This document shows, in pieces, positions 52,755-62,378 of a stretch of DNA of 64,000 nucleotides. Where the stretch lies: assembly GCA_003963435.1 (NCBI GenBank), contig RXJC01000250.1, positions 1 to 64,000 of the forward strand, in the 5' to 3' direction. Numbering within the stretch: the stretch's first letter is position 1; every line of letters starts with the position of its first letter. The stretch comes from Bradyrhizobiaceae bacterium (lineage in GTDB: Bacteria > Pseudomonadota > Alphaproteobacteria > Rhizobiales > Xanthobacteraceae). Below the pieces are notes generated by a model, which was not told the origin of the DNA, ran no database searches, and worked only from the letters and a program-made list of their open reading frames with translations. Position numbers and translations under genes: made by a program.

Positions 52755-53765
52755 CTATCGCTTCTTGGCCACGTTTGCGTTGTAGAAGCGGATCATATTC
52801 GAGGCGATGTAGTCGAGATTATCCTCGACAGCAAAGTGTCCGCCCGCCAAACGGTGAATCTCGGCGTTGGGGAGATCTTTTTTGAACGCTTCACCGCCTT
52901 GCGGGGTGAAGAAGACATCGTCCTGTCCCCAAAAGATGATCGTCTTGGGGTGGCGTTCGCGAAGAAACTTCTGCCACACCGGATAGAGCTCGACGTTTTT
53001 GCGGTAGTCATAGAACAAGTCCAAGTTCAACCGCACCGCGCCAGGGCGCTGCATGAACCCGTAGTCAGATTCCCAGTTGTCCGGGCTGATCAGTTCGGGA
53101 TGAGTTGCACCATGCAGATAGATACTCTTGATCGCATCGCGCGTGAGAAACGCCGCCAAGGGCTTCTCCGTCTCAGGCGAGCGATTCTTCCAGAGCGCTC
53201 CCCGGAAACCATCCCACGCCGGCGTGAAGCCCTCTTCGTAAGCATTGGAGTTTTGGATAATCAACCAATCCAGCAGCTCCGGATGCCGTCCGACAATGCG
53301 AAAACCAACCGGGCCGCCGTAGTCCTGAACGAACAGGCCAAAATGATCGAAGCCCTTGGCCGCGAGGAATTTCTCCATCGTTTCGGAGATACCGTCGAAC
53401 GTGTAGGCATAGGTCGCCGGGTCCGGGACGTCGCTGTTGCCAAAACCTTGATAGTCCGGTGCGATCACATGAAACCGCCCGGAGAGCGCTTGTATGAGAT
53501 TGCGGTATTGATGCGACGACGACGGAAAGCCGTGTAGAAGGACAAGCTTCGGGGCGTTGGGATCGCCGGCTTCGCGATAGGCGATGTTCAGATCATCGAC
53601 CTTGATGGTGCCGAAGGTAACCTGCTTCGCCGTTACTGCCGGCGTATGAACCGGCGATTTTGTTTCGGCGGCGCTCACGTTTCCTGCCAAGACGCAGGTC
53701 ATCAGGGTAGCGGTCAATAGCGCTGGGACTACCCGCAAGAATCCAGCTTTGATATGCCTTGTCAC
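52755..53765 (-). CDS. Secreted alpha/beta hydrolase (epoxide hydrolase/dehalogenase-like)
   Basis: GTG start, Sec signal (LLTATLMTCVLAGNVSAAE); LVLLHGFPSSSHQYRNLI; APDYQGFGNSD; LFVQDYGGPVGFRI. Confidence 0.85.
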   Translation of the reverse strand: MTRHIKAGFLRVVPALLTATLMTCVLAGNVSAAETKSPVHTPAVTAKQVTFGTIKVDDLNIAYREAGDPNAPKLVLLHGFPSSSHQYRNLIQALSGRFHVIAPDYQGFGNSDVPDPATYAYTFDGISETMEKFLAAKGFDHFGLFVQDYGGPVGFRIVGRHPELLDWLIIQNSNAYEEGFTPAWDGFRGALWKNRSPETEKPLAAFLTRDAIKSIYLHGATHPELISPDNWESDYGFMQRPGAVRLNLDLFYDYRKNVELYPVWQKFLRERHPKTIIFWGQDDVFFTPQGGEAFKKDLPNAEIHRLAGGHFAVEDNLDYIASNMIRFYNANVAKKR

Positions 53766-53904
53766 GTTCTGCTCCTTAGTCTTGCTGTTCGAGTTCTGTT
53801 GTGTGCGTAAGGCATGAGGCGCCGAAGATGCTTGTGTTGGCACAGGCGCTGCTGCCCCGGCACTGTTGTAGGGACTCTCGTTCTTGCGGAATATTGCCCG
53901 TGCG

Positions 53905-53932
53905 TGGGACCTTATCTTCCAAGTTTTGAGAG
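53905..53932 (-). promoter_or_regulatory. Three-half-site motif, instance 4
   Basis: Minus strand CTCTCA-aaact-TGGAAG-ataag-GTCCCA. Confidence 0.55.
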
Positions 53933-54165
53933 GAAGCATCGCGCGCGTTTGATGCCGCCTTGACCTGCTGCTCGCCTCAGATGAGCGGCAGGATCAGCGA
54001 ACTCGAATCGAGCCAGCAGCAATGCAAGCAGTCGGTCGGACGAAAGGACGATGCTGGCCACGCGCTCATCGAGCCGCGCAAGCGATGAGCAATTGCATAT
54101 GACGCAGATGCGGCTCGCGACGACTGTTTGCACAGCCGTCAGGTCGAGCCGGTCATCTGTCTGCT

Positions 54166-55512
54166 TCAATGATGTGTGGAACGGCTCGGATGAAGAAACG
54201 GCGTCAGAGCGAGCATGACGGCCGAAACGGCCACCAGCAACCACCATCCCGAGCGGAAGTCGCCGGTGACATCGCGGAGATAGCCAACGACAAGCGGGCC
54301 GCCAGCGGCAATGAGGTAACCGACGGTGAGAGCGAATGCGTTCCACATATCCGCTTCCTCGACGCTGTTCGTGTTGTCGAGTGGCAAGGTCATGCCCAGC
54401 GTGAACGCGCCGCCAAGGCCGATCGCAGAGATCGGAATAAAAATGAACGGTGCGAGACCAGGCGCGAGCGCTGTTGGAACGAGACCAGCGAGCGAAAGCG
54501 CCGCACAGATCGCAAGCCACCCACGACGATCATGCGAACGGCTCAACCAGCCGAAGACGGGGTTGGCGACCGTGAACACGGCCGTGAAACTCGCCAGGAC
54601 AAGACCTGCGAGTGTCGTCGACAACCCGACCTCGCGGTACATAGGCGACGTCCATGATACCATCGCGTAGAACAGGAAATTGACGCAGGCAAAAAACAGC
54701 GACACCAGCCACGCCGTTGGATTGCCGAGCGGAAGCCTGACTCTCTGCCCCGAGACTGGGACCACCGCACGATGACGTCGCTCATTCAAGACAACCGCCA
54801 GCCATCCCGCAATTCCAAATAGCGCCAGCACGCTCCACATTCCGGACGCAAGGCGCCAGCCTCCCGTGGTCTGGATGGCGATCGGGCCTGTCACGGCAGC
54901 GGACACAGTGCTGCCTAGCGACAGAGCCGTCGCGTAAAGTCCCATCAGCAGTGCCGCCTTTGTCGCGAAGCGAGCTTTGATGAAGCCTGCAATAAGGGCC
55001 CCGGTTATGGCGATCCCAGCGCCAACGCCGGCCGTCGCGACAAGCAACGGGAAGACACCCGTCGCAAACGCGCGCCCCGCGATCGATATGGCAAGCAAGA
55101 GCAGCGCGGCGAGGATAACGGGATCACGCCCGAAACGCCGCGCCAGCCACGGGCTCGGCAGCGCCAGCGCACCCATCAGAATGTCTGGAATGGATGTCAG
55201 CAGCGAAGCCATCGCGTGCGAAAGTCGAAACTCATCGATGATCGACGGTAGAATCGGACCCACTGCAATGATTCCAGGCCGCAGACCGATTGCCACCAGA
55301 ACGATCGCCACGATCGCGACGGTCGGGCTGACAGCCGTGACCGGGCGTGGCTCCCGACCAAGCCCGCCTGAAGCTCGCTCCGCGTCTGATGGTGAGTTGA
55401 CCTCAACGTCCATGACATAAACCCTCGTCGTCGCATCACTTGCGAACGGCTCGTCGTTAGTTCTCCCCGCCAGACCAGCATGCGAATGCGAGTGCTTGGG
55501 CAGGCTGCTCAA
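54166..55512 (-). CDS. MFS transporter (CynX/NimT-like)
   Basis: IVLVAIGLRPGIIAVGPILPSIIDEFRLSHAMASLLTSIPDILMGALALPSPWLARRFGRDP. Confidence 0.85.
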   Translation of the reverse strand: MSSLPKHSHSHAGLAGRTNDEPFASDATTRVYVMDVEVNSPSDAERASGGLGREPRPVTAVSPTVAIVAIVLVAIGLRPGIIAVGPILPSIIDEFRLSHAMASLLTSIPDILMGALALPSPWLARRFGRDPVILAALLLLAISIAGRAFATGVFPLLVATAGVGAGIAITGALIAGFIKARFATKAALLMGLYATALSLGSTVSAAVTGPIAIQTTGGWRLASGMWSVLALFGIAGWLAVVLNERRHRAVVPVSGQRVRLPLGNPTAWLVSLFFACVNFLFYAMVSWTSPMYREVGLSTTLAGLVLASFTAVFTVANPVFGWLSRSHDRRGWLAICAALSLAGLVPTALAPGLAPFIFIPISAIGLGGAFTLGMTLPLDNTNSVEEADMWNAFALTVGYLIAAGGPLVVGYLRDVTGDFRSGWWLLVAVSAVMLALTPFLHPSRSTHH

Positions 55513-55602
55513 GTTTCAGCCGACAAGCGGCGGGGCGATCGCTGTCAGCGATCTTCCCCGCACGCCACACTCAAGCTGACAGGATGCCTCGACGAGTACT
55601 TG

Positions 55603-56589
55603 TCATCGGTTCTTGGCAAGGAAGTCGCCGATCAGCGCGGCGATTTCGCGGTGATGCGTTTCGAGCGCGAAATGCCCCGTGTCGAAGAAGTGGACTTCCG
55701 CCTTCGGAAGATCGCGCTTGTAAGCCTCCGCACCGGCCGGCACGAAGAAGGGGTCGTTCTTACCCCAAGTCGCCAGCACCGGCGGCTGTTCCTTGCGGAA
55801 ATAGGCCTGGAAGGCAGGATACAGCGCAACGTTGCTCCGGTAGTCCAGAAACAGATCGAGCTGGATTTCGTCGATGCCCGGCCGGCTCAGATAATAGGAA
55901 TCGAGGTTGGAGCCATCCGACGAGACGAGGGTCGGATCGGGCACGCCCTGAAGGTATTGCCACCGAACCGAATCGGGCTTGAGAAAATCACGCAACGCCT
56001 GGCGGTTCGTGTCCGAGGGATCCTTCCAATATTTCTGGATCGGATTCCAGCCTTCGCTCAGGCCCTCGACATAGGCGTTGCCATTCTGCGTGATGATTGC
56101 GCTGACGCGCTCCGGATGCGCCATGGCCACGCGCAGACCGGTGGGAGCACCGTAGTCGAAGATGTAGATTGCGTAACGCTTGAGATTGATCGCCTCAACG
56201 AAGCCGTTGACGACCTGGGCCAGGCTATCGAAGCTATAGGTGAACTGACCGTGCGGCGGCGCCTTGGTCAGACCGAAGCCCGGAAGGTCCGGCGCGATAA
56301 TCCTGTAACGATCGCTCAGCAGAGGGATCAGATCGCGAAACATGTGACCCGACGTCGGGAAGCCATGCAGCAACAGGATGGTCGGCGCATCGGCGGGGCC
56401 GGCCTCGCGGTAGTAGACTTCAACGTCACCCACCTTCTGCGTGAGATAGCGGATGTTGTTCGCCGCCGGCGCGACTGACGCGGTCTGCGCCAGCGCATTC
56501 GTTGCGCTGGCGAGCATGGCCGCACCCGGCGCTGCTGCCAAGCCGGCGAGGATTGAACGGCGCGGAAGTGCGATTGTCGACTTATTCAT
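55603..56589 (-). CDS. Alpha/beta hydrolase with Tat-like signal
   Basis: MNKSTIALPRRSILAGLAAAPGAAML; ILLLHGFPTSGHMFRDLI; APDLPGFGLTK; DYGAPTGLRVA. Confidence 0.85.
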   Translation of the reverse strand: MNKSTIALPRRSILAGLAAAPGAAMLASATNALAQTASVAPAANNIRYLTQKVGDVEVYYREAGPADAPTILLLHGFPTSGHMFRDLIPLLSDRYRIIAPDLPGFGLTKAPPHGQFTYSFDSLAQVVNGFVEAINLKRYAIYIFDYGAPTGLRVAMAHPERVSAIITQNGNAYVEGLSEGWNPIQKYWKDPSDTNRQALRDFLKPDSVRWQYLQGVPDPTLVSSDGSNLDSYYLSRPGIDEIQLDLFLDYRSNVALYPAFQAYFRKEQPPVLATWGKNDPFFVPAGAEAYKRDLPKAEVHFFDTGHFALETHHREIAALIGDFLAKNR

Positions 56590-56707
56590 AGTAGCCTCCT
56601 GAATCTTGCTGGATGGTTCGCGCGTGACGAACCTGTCGGCCTGCGTCGTCCGCCGACCGGTGACAAACGGGCGTTTGCTCGCCCGCTCTACGAAATCGAA
56701 GTTGTAA

Positions 56708-57403
56708 TCAGCGCGCCGCTTCGGCCGCCGCAATGATCGTCTCGGCGACCTTCTCGGGATGACTGAGGATGACGACGTGACTCGATGGCACCTTGACGAT
56801 TTGCGCGCCGATGTTCTTCGCCATCTGCTCCTGGAATTCACCGGGGATCAGTTGATCTTGCTCCGCGACGACGCTCCAGGACGGTTTGCTGCGCCATGCC
56901 GCCTCCGTCACCTTCTGCGATGTGCAGTCCCATTTCCACGGACCCTGCGTCGCCGCGATGATGCGGACCTCGGAATCCGGCAGATCATGGGCGAGATATT
57001 TCCCGACCGTATTCGCGGCAAGCTTCACGAAACCGCCGGCGTCCTTTTCCAGCGAGTCTGCCCATGCCGGAACGTTTCCTGCCAGAAGGTCCACCACCGA
57101 CTGTCCCTGATCGGGCGCGAGTGCTGTCACGTAGACGAGCGACTCCACCTTTTCGTGAACGCCGGCTTGCGCGATGACGACACCGGCCCAGGAATGTCCG
57201 ACGAGAATGACGGGTCCGCTCTGCTGGTCGATCGCATTGCGCGCAGCGGCGACATCGTCCTCGAGCGAACTGAGCGGGTTTTGTACGGCGACGACCTTCA
57301 ACCCTTTGGCTTCCAGAAGGGGAATTACCCTCGCCCAACTGGAGCCATCCGCGAAAGCACCGTGGACAAGAACAACCGTCTTGCCGTTGAGCTTGCTTGA
57401 CAT
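56708..57403 (-). CDS. Alpha/beta hydrolase
   Basis: MSSKLNGKTVVLVHGAFADGSSWARVIPLLEAKGLKVVAVQNPLSSLEDDVAAARNAIDQQSGPVILVGHSWAG. Confidence 0.9.
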   Translation of the reverse strand: MSSKLNGKTVVLVHGAFADGSSWARVIPLLEAKGLKVVAVQNPLSSLEDDVAAARNAIDQQSGPVILVGHSWAGVVIAQAGVHEKVESLVYVTALAPDQGQSVVDLLAGNVPAWADSLEKDAGGFVKLAANTVGKYLAHDLPDSEVRIIAATQGPWKWDCTSQKVTEAAWRSKPSWSVVAEQDQLIPGEFQEQMAKNIGAQIVKVPSSHVVILSHPEKVAETIIAAAEAAR

Positions 57404-57527
57404 GATTTCCTCTTTCTCAAACGAAACGAGCAACGGCTAACCTTCCCCTGCGACGTTCCGCACGAGGGAAGCGTGATTGCTTGCTTGTTTTTAGGAGCTA
57501 TCGGTTTTGTTGAATATGATGCGATTT

Positions 57528-57555
57528 TGGAATTACGGCTTCCAATTTTTGGAAG
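57528..57555 (-). promoter_or_regulatory. Three-half-site motif, instance 5
   Basis: Minus strand CTTCCA-aaaat-TGGAAG-ccgta-ATTCCA. Confidence 0.6.
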
Positions 57556-58077
57556 GACGCGCCGTCCCGTTTCGCGCTCGATCCGAAGGCACTGCGAATG
57601 AAAGACGATCGCGATCACGCCTTAGAACGACTGACCGCGTTTACTCCGCCGTGTCGGGCGAGGAACGCCTCAATGTTGCGTTCAGCCTGATCGCTGCAAG
57701 CGGCGTCGTGGCGAATATCATTCCGGCAGGGACGGCGGCACGGTCGTTCGACGTATTCGCCTTTCATTCCAGCAGACGATGGAGCGGGCGTGCCTTTGCA
57801 CGGAGCGCCGGTCCGTGGCGGGGCGATCGTCGGCTATAGCCGTTGCAGCCGGGAAGAGACACCAGCGCCGTGTGAGGTCTCGGCCGAGGCGAACCAATCC
57901 CGCTCTTCAGTGATGGCGTCCTGGTCCACCTTCGGATCTTCCACGATCAACCCGCAAGGGGTCGGCTAGCAAGCTGCCGCCGCTGCGGCTGCGCCTTCGC
58001 GGTGATCGCGACCGAAGGCGGCCCCCCGAGGAAGCCATCGAGCGGGAATTGGCCCGCTCCGGATGGAGCCCTCAAAA

Positions 58078-58263
58078 ATGTCGCACGATCTTTCCCTGGC
58101 CCAGAACCACGCCTTCCAGCTCGCTCGCACGCTGATGATCCCGGTCACCCTCTTCAAATCGGGCGACGCCTATGGCGCCCTGCCCTCGAACGAACTCGAT
58201 GACGGCGACGATGTCGAATTCATCCACGAATTCGATCCCTACGAGCGTGGCCCTGCTCAATGA
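58078..58263 (+). CDS. Small hypothetical protein (~61 aa)
   Basis: MSHDLSLAQNHAFQLARTLMIPVTLFKSGDAYGALPSNELDDGDDVEFIHEFDPYERG; internally coherent, acidic C-terminus. Confidence 0.55.
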   Translation: MSHDLSLAQNHAFQLARTLMIPVTLFKSGDAYGALPSNELDDGDDVEFIHEFDPYERGPAQ

Positions 58264-58384
58264 GCCCGCCTCCGGGCGCCGCGCGCAACGCGGCGCCGCC
58301 ACTTCGGGGCGGAAGCGGCCGAAGCCGACGCTCCGAACAAACGACAAGACGCGCGGCCGTCGTCCGCGGGCGTTGCACGCTGTC

Positions 58385-58636
58385 CTAAATGTCGGTGTCG
58401 CGATAGCCCCGCCGCCTCTTGCTTTTCTCCAGCTGGATCATGGCATCGTTTGCCGCATCGAGATGATCGAACGTCTCCATCATCGATTGGCCGAAGGTGC
58501 CAATTCGTCCCCAGCTGCGCACAACAGATGCGCCGCCGAACAAAGTCGGTTGTAGCGACAGCACGTAGAAGCGGCGCATATTCTGCGACGGATCGATACG
58601 GCGAAGATGACGCGGTTTTTGATCCCTGGTGGACAT
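58385..58636 (-). CDS. WGR domain protein
   Basis: MRRFYVLSLQPTLFGGASVVRSWGRIGTFGQSMMETFDHLDAANDAMIQLEKSKRRRGYRDTDI. Confidence 0.85.
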   Translation of the reverse strand: MSTRDQKPRHLRRIDPSQNMRRFYVLSLQPTLFGGASVVRSWGRIGTFGQSMMETFDHLDAANDAMIQLEKSKRRRGYRDTDI

Positions 58637-59351
58637 GGCAGGAGTCTCGCCTGCTTCGGCGACGCGGTCCAATTCATTTCCTGAATCGTTGTGGCCGGAT
58701 TGATTCACGCCGTCGATAGTGCGCGCATCATGCGAACGGCCCCGCCCGATGGCGCGGCGACAATGTGCGGTTCGTGTCGGCCGGTACAAGGACCGTGATA
58801 AACCTGAACCCGACGTCTTCGCCCCCGACGCGCCCGGGAGCGGAGCGAGCGTTGTGGGACGCGGAGCCGACCGAAGCGCAGAGGTTTGCGTTTCCGGTTG
58901 GGGTGCCATGAGGCGGCCTGTCCGGACTGGTGTTGCCGGAGCGGACAGCGCAGGCGCTCGTCCAGTCTGACTGAAGTCGTGCGGCCGGACGCCAGACAAT
59001 GTTCAGGAAGGGTCATGCGTGTGTCCCGCGAATGAAGCGCCCCGTTGATGGTGGCCGATGGGCGAGCAGCCATGGGTTGCCTTTCCCTCAGGTATGACCG
59101 GCCCACTTGCGGGCTCGATCTGGCATGTCTGACCGGAGAGCGGCTTCGCCTCGATCGTTATCCCGCAACGGCCGTGCGCAACTTTCTTCCCCTGGCGCTG
59201 CGCGCCATTCCTCGCGATCCAAGAAAGCCGCTTCCGGCCGTCCTCCTTTGCATTCCGGCCTCTGCGAGGTGCGGTCCGATCGTCTCCGGTCTCTTCGACA
59301 GCCATCGAGGCCGCGGTGGGCGCGGTCCGAAAACAAGGAAAGGCAATTACC

Positions 59352-59666
59352 ATGGCGACCATCGGCTCTTTCACCAGCACCGGCGACGGCTTCACCGGCT
59401 CGATCAAGACCCTCAACCTCAACGTCAAGGCCAAGTTCGTCCGCATCGAGAATCCCAGCGACAAGGGTCCGCACTTCCGGATCTACTCCGCCGGCAACGT
59501 CGAACTCGGTGCGGCCTGGCAGAAGCACTCCGAACAGACGGATCGCGACTACCTCTCGGTCAAGCTCGACGACCCGAGCTTCCCGGCAGCGATCTACGCC
59601 ACCCTGGTCGAGGTCGAGGGCGAAGAGGGCCTGCAGCTGATCTGGTCCCGCCCCAATCGGGACTGA
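59352..59666 (+). CDS. DUF736 family protein (copy 1)
   Basis: [83 protein letters not shown]. Confidence 0.9.
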   Translation: MATIGSFTSTGDGFTGSIKTLNLNVKAKFVRIENPSDKGPHFRIYSAGNVELGAAWQKHSEQTDRDYLSVKLDDPSFPAAIYATLVEVEGEEGLQLIWSRPNRD

Positions 59667-59739
59667 TGCACCAACACAAACGGCCTCGCCATCCGGCGGG
59701 GCCGTTCGCATTGCAATGAGGATTGCGCTGCCGCCGGCC

Positions 59740-59954
59740 TCAGGCCGCATCCGCTGCAGCAAAGCGGGCCATCTGATCGCGATAGGCTTTCGCGAGGACC
59801 GGCCGGTAAGACGCTCTGCATAACCGCGGCGAGTAAGAAAGTCGGCGAGGCTTTCGAACCGGTCCACTGCCCGCAGAGCGTCCGTCATCAACAGGTCCGC
59901 CACGGAGAATTTGTCGCCCACCAACCATGTGCGATTGCTCAACATCGCGTCCAT
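59740..59954 (-). pseudogene. Glutathione S-transferase C-terminal remnant, frameshifted
   Basis: MDAMLSNRTWLVGDKFSVADLLMTDALRAVDRFESLADFLTRRGYAER then in another frame ASYRPVLAKAYRDQMARFAAADAA*. Confidence 0.65.
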
Positions 59955-60413
59955 GCGGGCGAGCCGTCACCTCGGAAAGCCATCCACCAGTTGAACTGGA
60001 TGCTTTGCCGGCAAGCCGATGAAGCTAAACAACGTCCATGATTGTCCCGGCAGTTGAACCGAGCTCCTATGGCGGCGCAATCCTTGAGACTGCAAGAGAG
60101 GCGCGGCGTTTGGTTGGATATCAATGCGTCATGATCGAAAGGGGGCGACATGTTCGTGTTGATGGTTGTCCGCGTTTTACGCTTGTGCTGCGGAGGCCAC
60201 GGCGGTCAGGGTGAGGAAGAGCGGGGTTTGGGCGAGCCGCCTGCGGCGGACGGCTCTATTCGCTTCGCTCACGGAGCCCGCACGCGGTCTCCGCCGATTC
60301 CGGTGACGATCCTCTCGCTGAAGACGATCGTGCCGGTCGATTGCCCCACATCGTTTGCGCCGGAGGCGCGCCTAAGCCTCAATCCCGGCCTCTCGCGATC
60401 GAAGGCGGAGCGA

Positions 60414-60656
60414 TCAATTGTTCGATGACGAAAGTAGGCCGACAGCGGCCGCGACCACGATGATGACTGCGGCCTGAACCATAACCCAGAAATCGGGGCC
60501 ATACACTGCGCACCAGAGCGCAGTCATCAAGGCGACGAGAACGCTGAAGATCAAACACTTCACCTTCGTCGAAGCACGCTTTCCCGGCACTGATAAAAAC
60601 ATGTAGAGCACAATGACGATCGCCAACAGACCCGCAACAAGCAACGCTACTTCCAT
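60414..60656 (-). CDS. Small predicted membrane protein
   Basis: MEVALLVAGLLAIVIVLYMFLSV...VLVALMTALWCAVYGPDFWVMVQAAVIIVVAAAVGLLSSSNN. Confidence 0.5.
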   Translation of the reverse strand: MEVALLVAGLLAIVIVLYMFLSVPGKRASTKVKCLIFSVLVALMTALWCAVYGPDFWVMVQAAVIIVVAAAVGLLSSSNN

Positions 60657-61148
60657 CAATATGTTTTCCTGACAACGACGACGAAAAAATAATTGCAATC
60701 TTAGCGCAGGAGATTCGTGCTGCGAAGATGTTCTCGTTGCGCAATCGCCGTGACAAGAACACGATGACCTTGCGACTGCGCAGATTGGTGTTTGATGACT
60801 TTATCGTCTTGCGCTTTTCACATCGCATAGACTGTTGCGAAGTCGCTAGCCGATCGACGGTGCCCTCGCCCATCGTCAGCATTTTCACCGCGGGGGGCGC
60901 CAGGCGAAGCGGGCCTCCTCTCCCGACGTCCATGCCTGAGCTTGTGCGTGGGACCGACTGGTCGCCGGACGCGGACGCGCCAGAGGCGCGGGACCCCTTC
61001 TTCTGACAAGCGAGTCTACGCCAGGTCATCGCGCCTCAAGGACGAGCGGCGGTGCCGCTCGCCGCCTCCGGCGGTCGCTGCGCGATCCCTGACCCGCTCA
61101 GACCCACAGCGTCGCCTCTTTCCGTCAGAAGACGGAAAGGACCTTCCC

Positions 61149-61307
61149 ATGAAAGACATTCGTGACATCTATCAGGAAATCGCCGAGCAGCGCGCGGAGC
61201 TGATGTACTGCATTCTCAGCGCCGAGGAGCGGAGAGAAACGCAGGCACGGTTGGATGCGGCGCTTGCAGAGGCAGAGCGTCGCCTCCGGGAAGAGGAGGG
61301 GGCGTAA
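61149..61307 (+). CDS. Small hypothetical protein (52 aa, helical, charged)
   Basis: MKDIRDIYQEIAEQRAELMYCILSAEERRETQARLDAALAEAERRLREEEGA; directly followed by a terminator. Confidence 0.6.
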   Translation: MKDIRDIYQEIAEQRAELMYCILSAEERRETQARLDAALAEAERRLREEEGA

Positions 61308-61321
61308 AGCCCCCTTTTTTT
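61298..61321 (+). terminator. Rho-independent terminator overlapping the stop codon
   Basis: gggggcgtaaagccccctttttttt: GGGGGC/GCCCCC stem with T tract, TAA in the loop. Confidence 0.8.
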
Positions 61322-61986
61322 TGTCGTGGTCCATCGTCGTCCATCCGGAGTGAGGTCGCGTGCCACCGGCAAGACCCCGCCTCGCCGCAGGACCCTTCGT
61401 CGGGAGGATTGTCCAGTCGGCGAAATCAGGATCGACAGGCAGGATTACCCCCGCTTTCCGCACGGCAGCGAACGGGCATCAAGGAGGGAAAGCGCGGATC
61501 GTCGATTGAGCGATACGAGAGACGCGTGGCCGTGGTCGTGGACGCCTGGTCGTGCTCGGCGCGACGTGCCGGCGACGAATGACTGCTTTGCCCTGCTGCG
61601 CCGAGAGGATCTCGTTATGGGCGGCGAACGCGACGCCAGACAACGGGCGCGATGGTGACGGTGATCGTGTCGTCGGACGCAACGGTGTTGCCGATGCGAC
61701 TGCGCCTGTCATCATTCCCAAGTCGTTTGCGATGGCACCCCCAACGCGAACCCGATTGGCTAGGTCTGACCGAAGGCCGACCGGCTACGCCGCTCTCGAT
61801 CTTGTCCCCGCAACGTCCTGCGACGACTTTTTTCCGCCGCCTTCGGCTTTGCATCGCGAACCAAAAAAGCCGCCTCCGGCCGCCTTCCACTTCGTTCCAG
61901 CCCTTCGGGTGCGGGTCGATCGCCTCCGGTCTCACGACCGCCATCGGGTCGCGATGGGCGCGGCCTTGAAACAAGGGAATGAGACA

Positions 61987-62301
61987 ATGGCGAACATCGG
62001 CACCTTCACTTCCAACGGCACTGGCTTCACCGGCACGATCCGCACCCTGGCCCTGAACGTCAAGGCTCGCTTCGTCCGCATCGAGAACCCCTCGGATAAG
62101 GGCCCGCACTTCCGCATCCTCGCTCCGGGCAATGTCGAGCTGGGAGCGGCCTGGCAGAAGCGCTCCGAACAGACGGACCGCGACTACCTCTCGGTCAAGC
62201 TCGACGATCCGAGCTTCCCCTCCGCGATCTACGCGAGCCTCGTTGAGGTGGAGGGCGAGGAAGGCCTGCAGCTGATCTGGTCCCGGCCGAACCGGGACTG
62301 A
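61987..62301 (+). CDS. DUF736 family protein (copy 2)
   Basis: [83 protein letters not shown]. Confidence 0.9.
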   Translation: MANIGTFTSNGTGFTGTIRTLALNVKARFVRIENPSDKGPHFRILAPGNVELGAAWQKRSEQTDRDYLSVKLDDPSFPSAIYASLVEVEGEEGLQLIWSRPNRD

Positions 62302-62316
62302 TCGTCCCGACGAAGG

Positions 62317-62340
62317 GCCCCGCCGCGAGGCGGGGCTTTT
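62317..62340 (+). terminator. Rho-independent terminator after DUF736 copy 2
   Basis: gccccgcc-gcga-ggcggggc-tttt. Confidence 0.75.
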
Positions 62341-62378
62341 CTTGCGTTTTCGATGGCGCGCCTAACGTTGGATCGCCC

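Noticed and set aside
55480-56478. 332-aa plus-strand ORF
   Set aside because: Antisense to a recognisable alpha/beta hydrolase; product mirrors its codon pattern in high-GC DNA.
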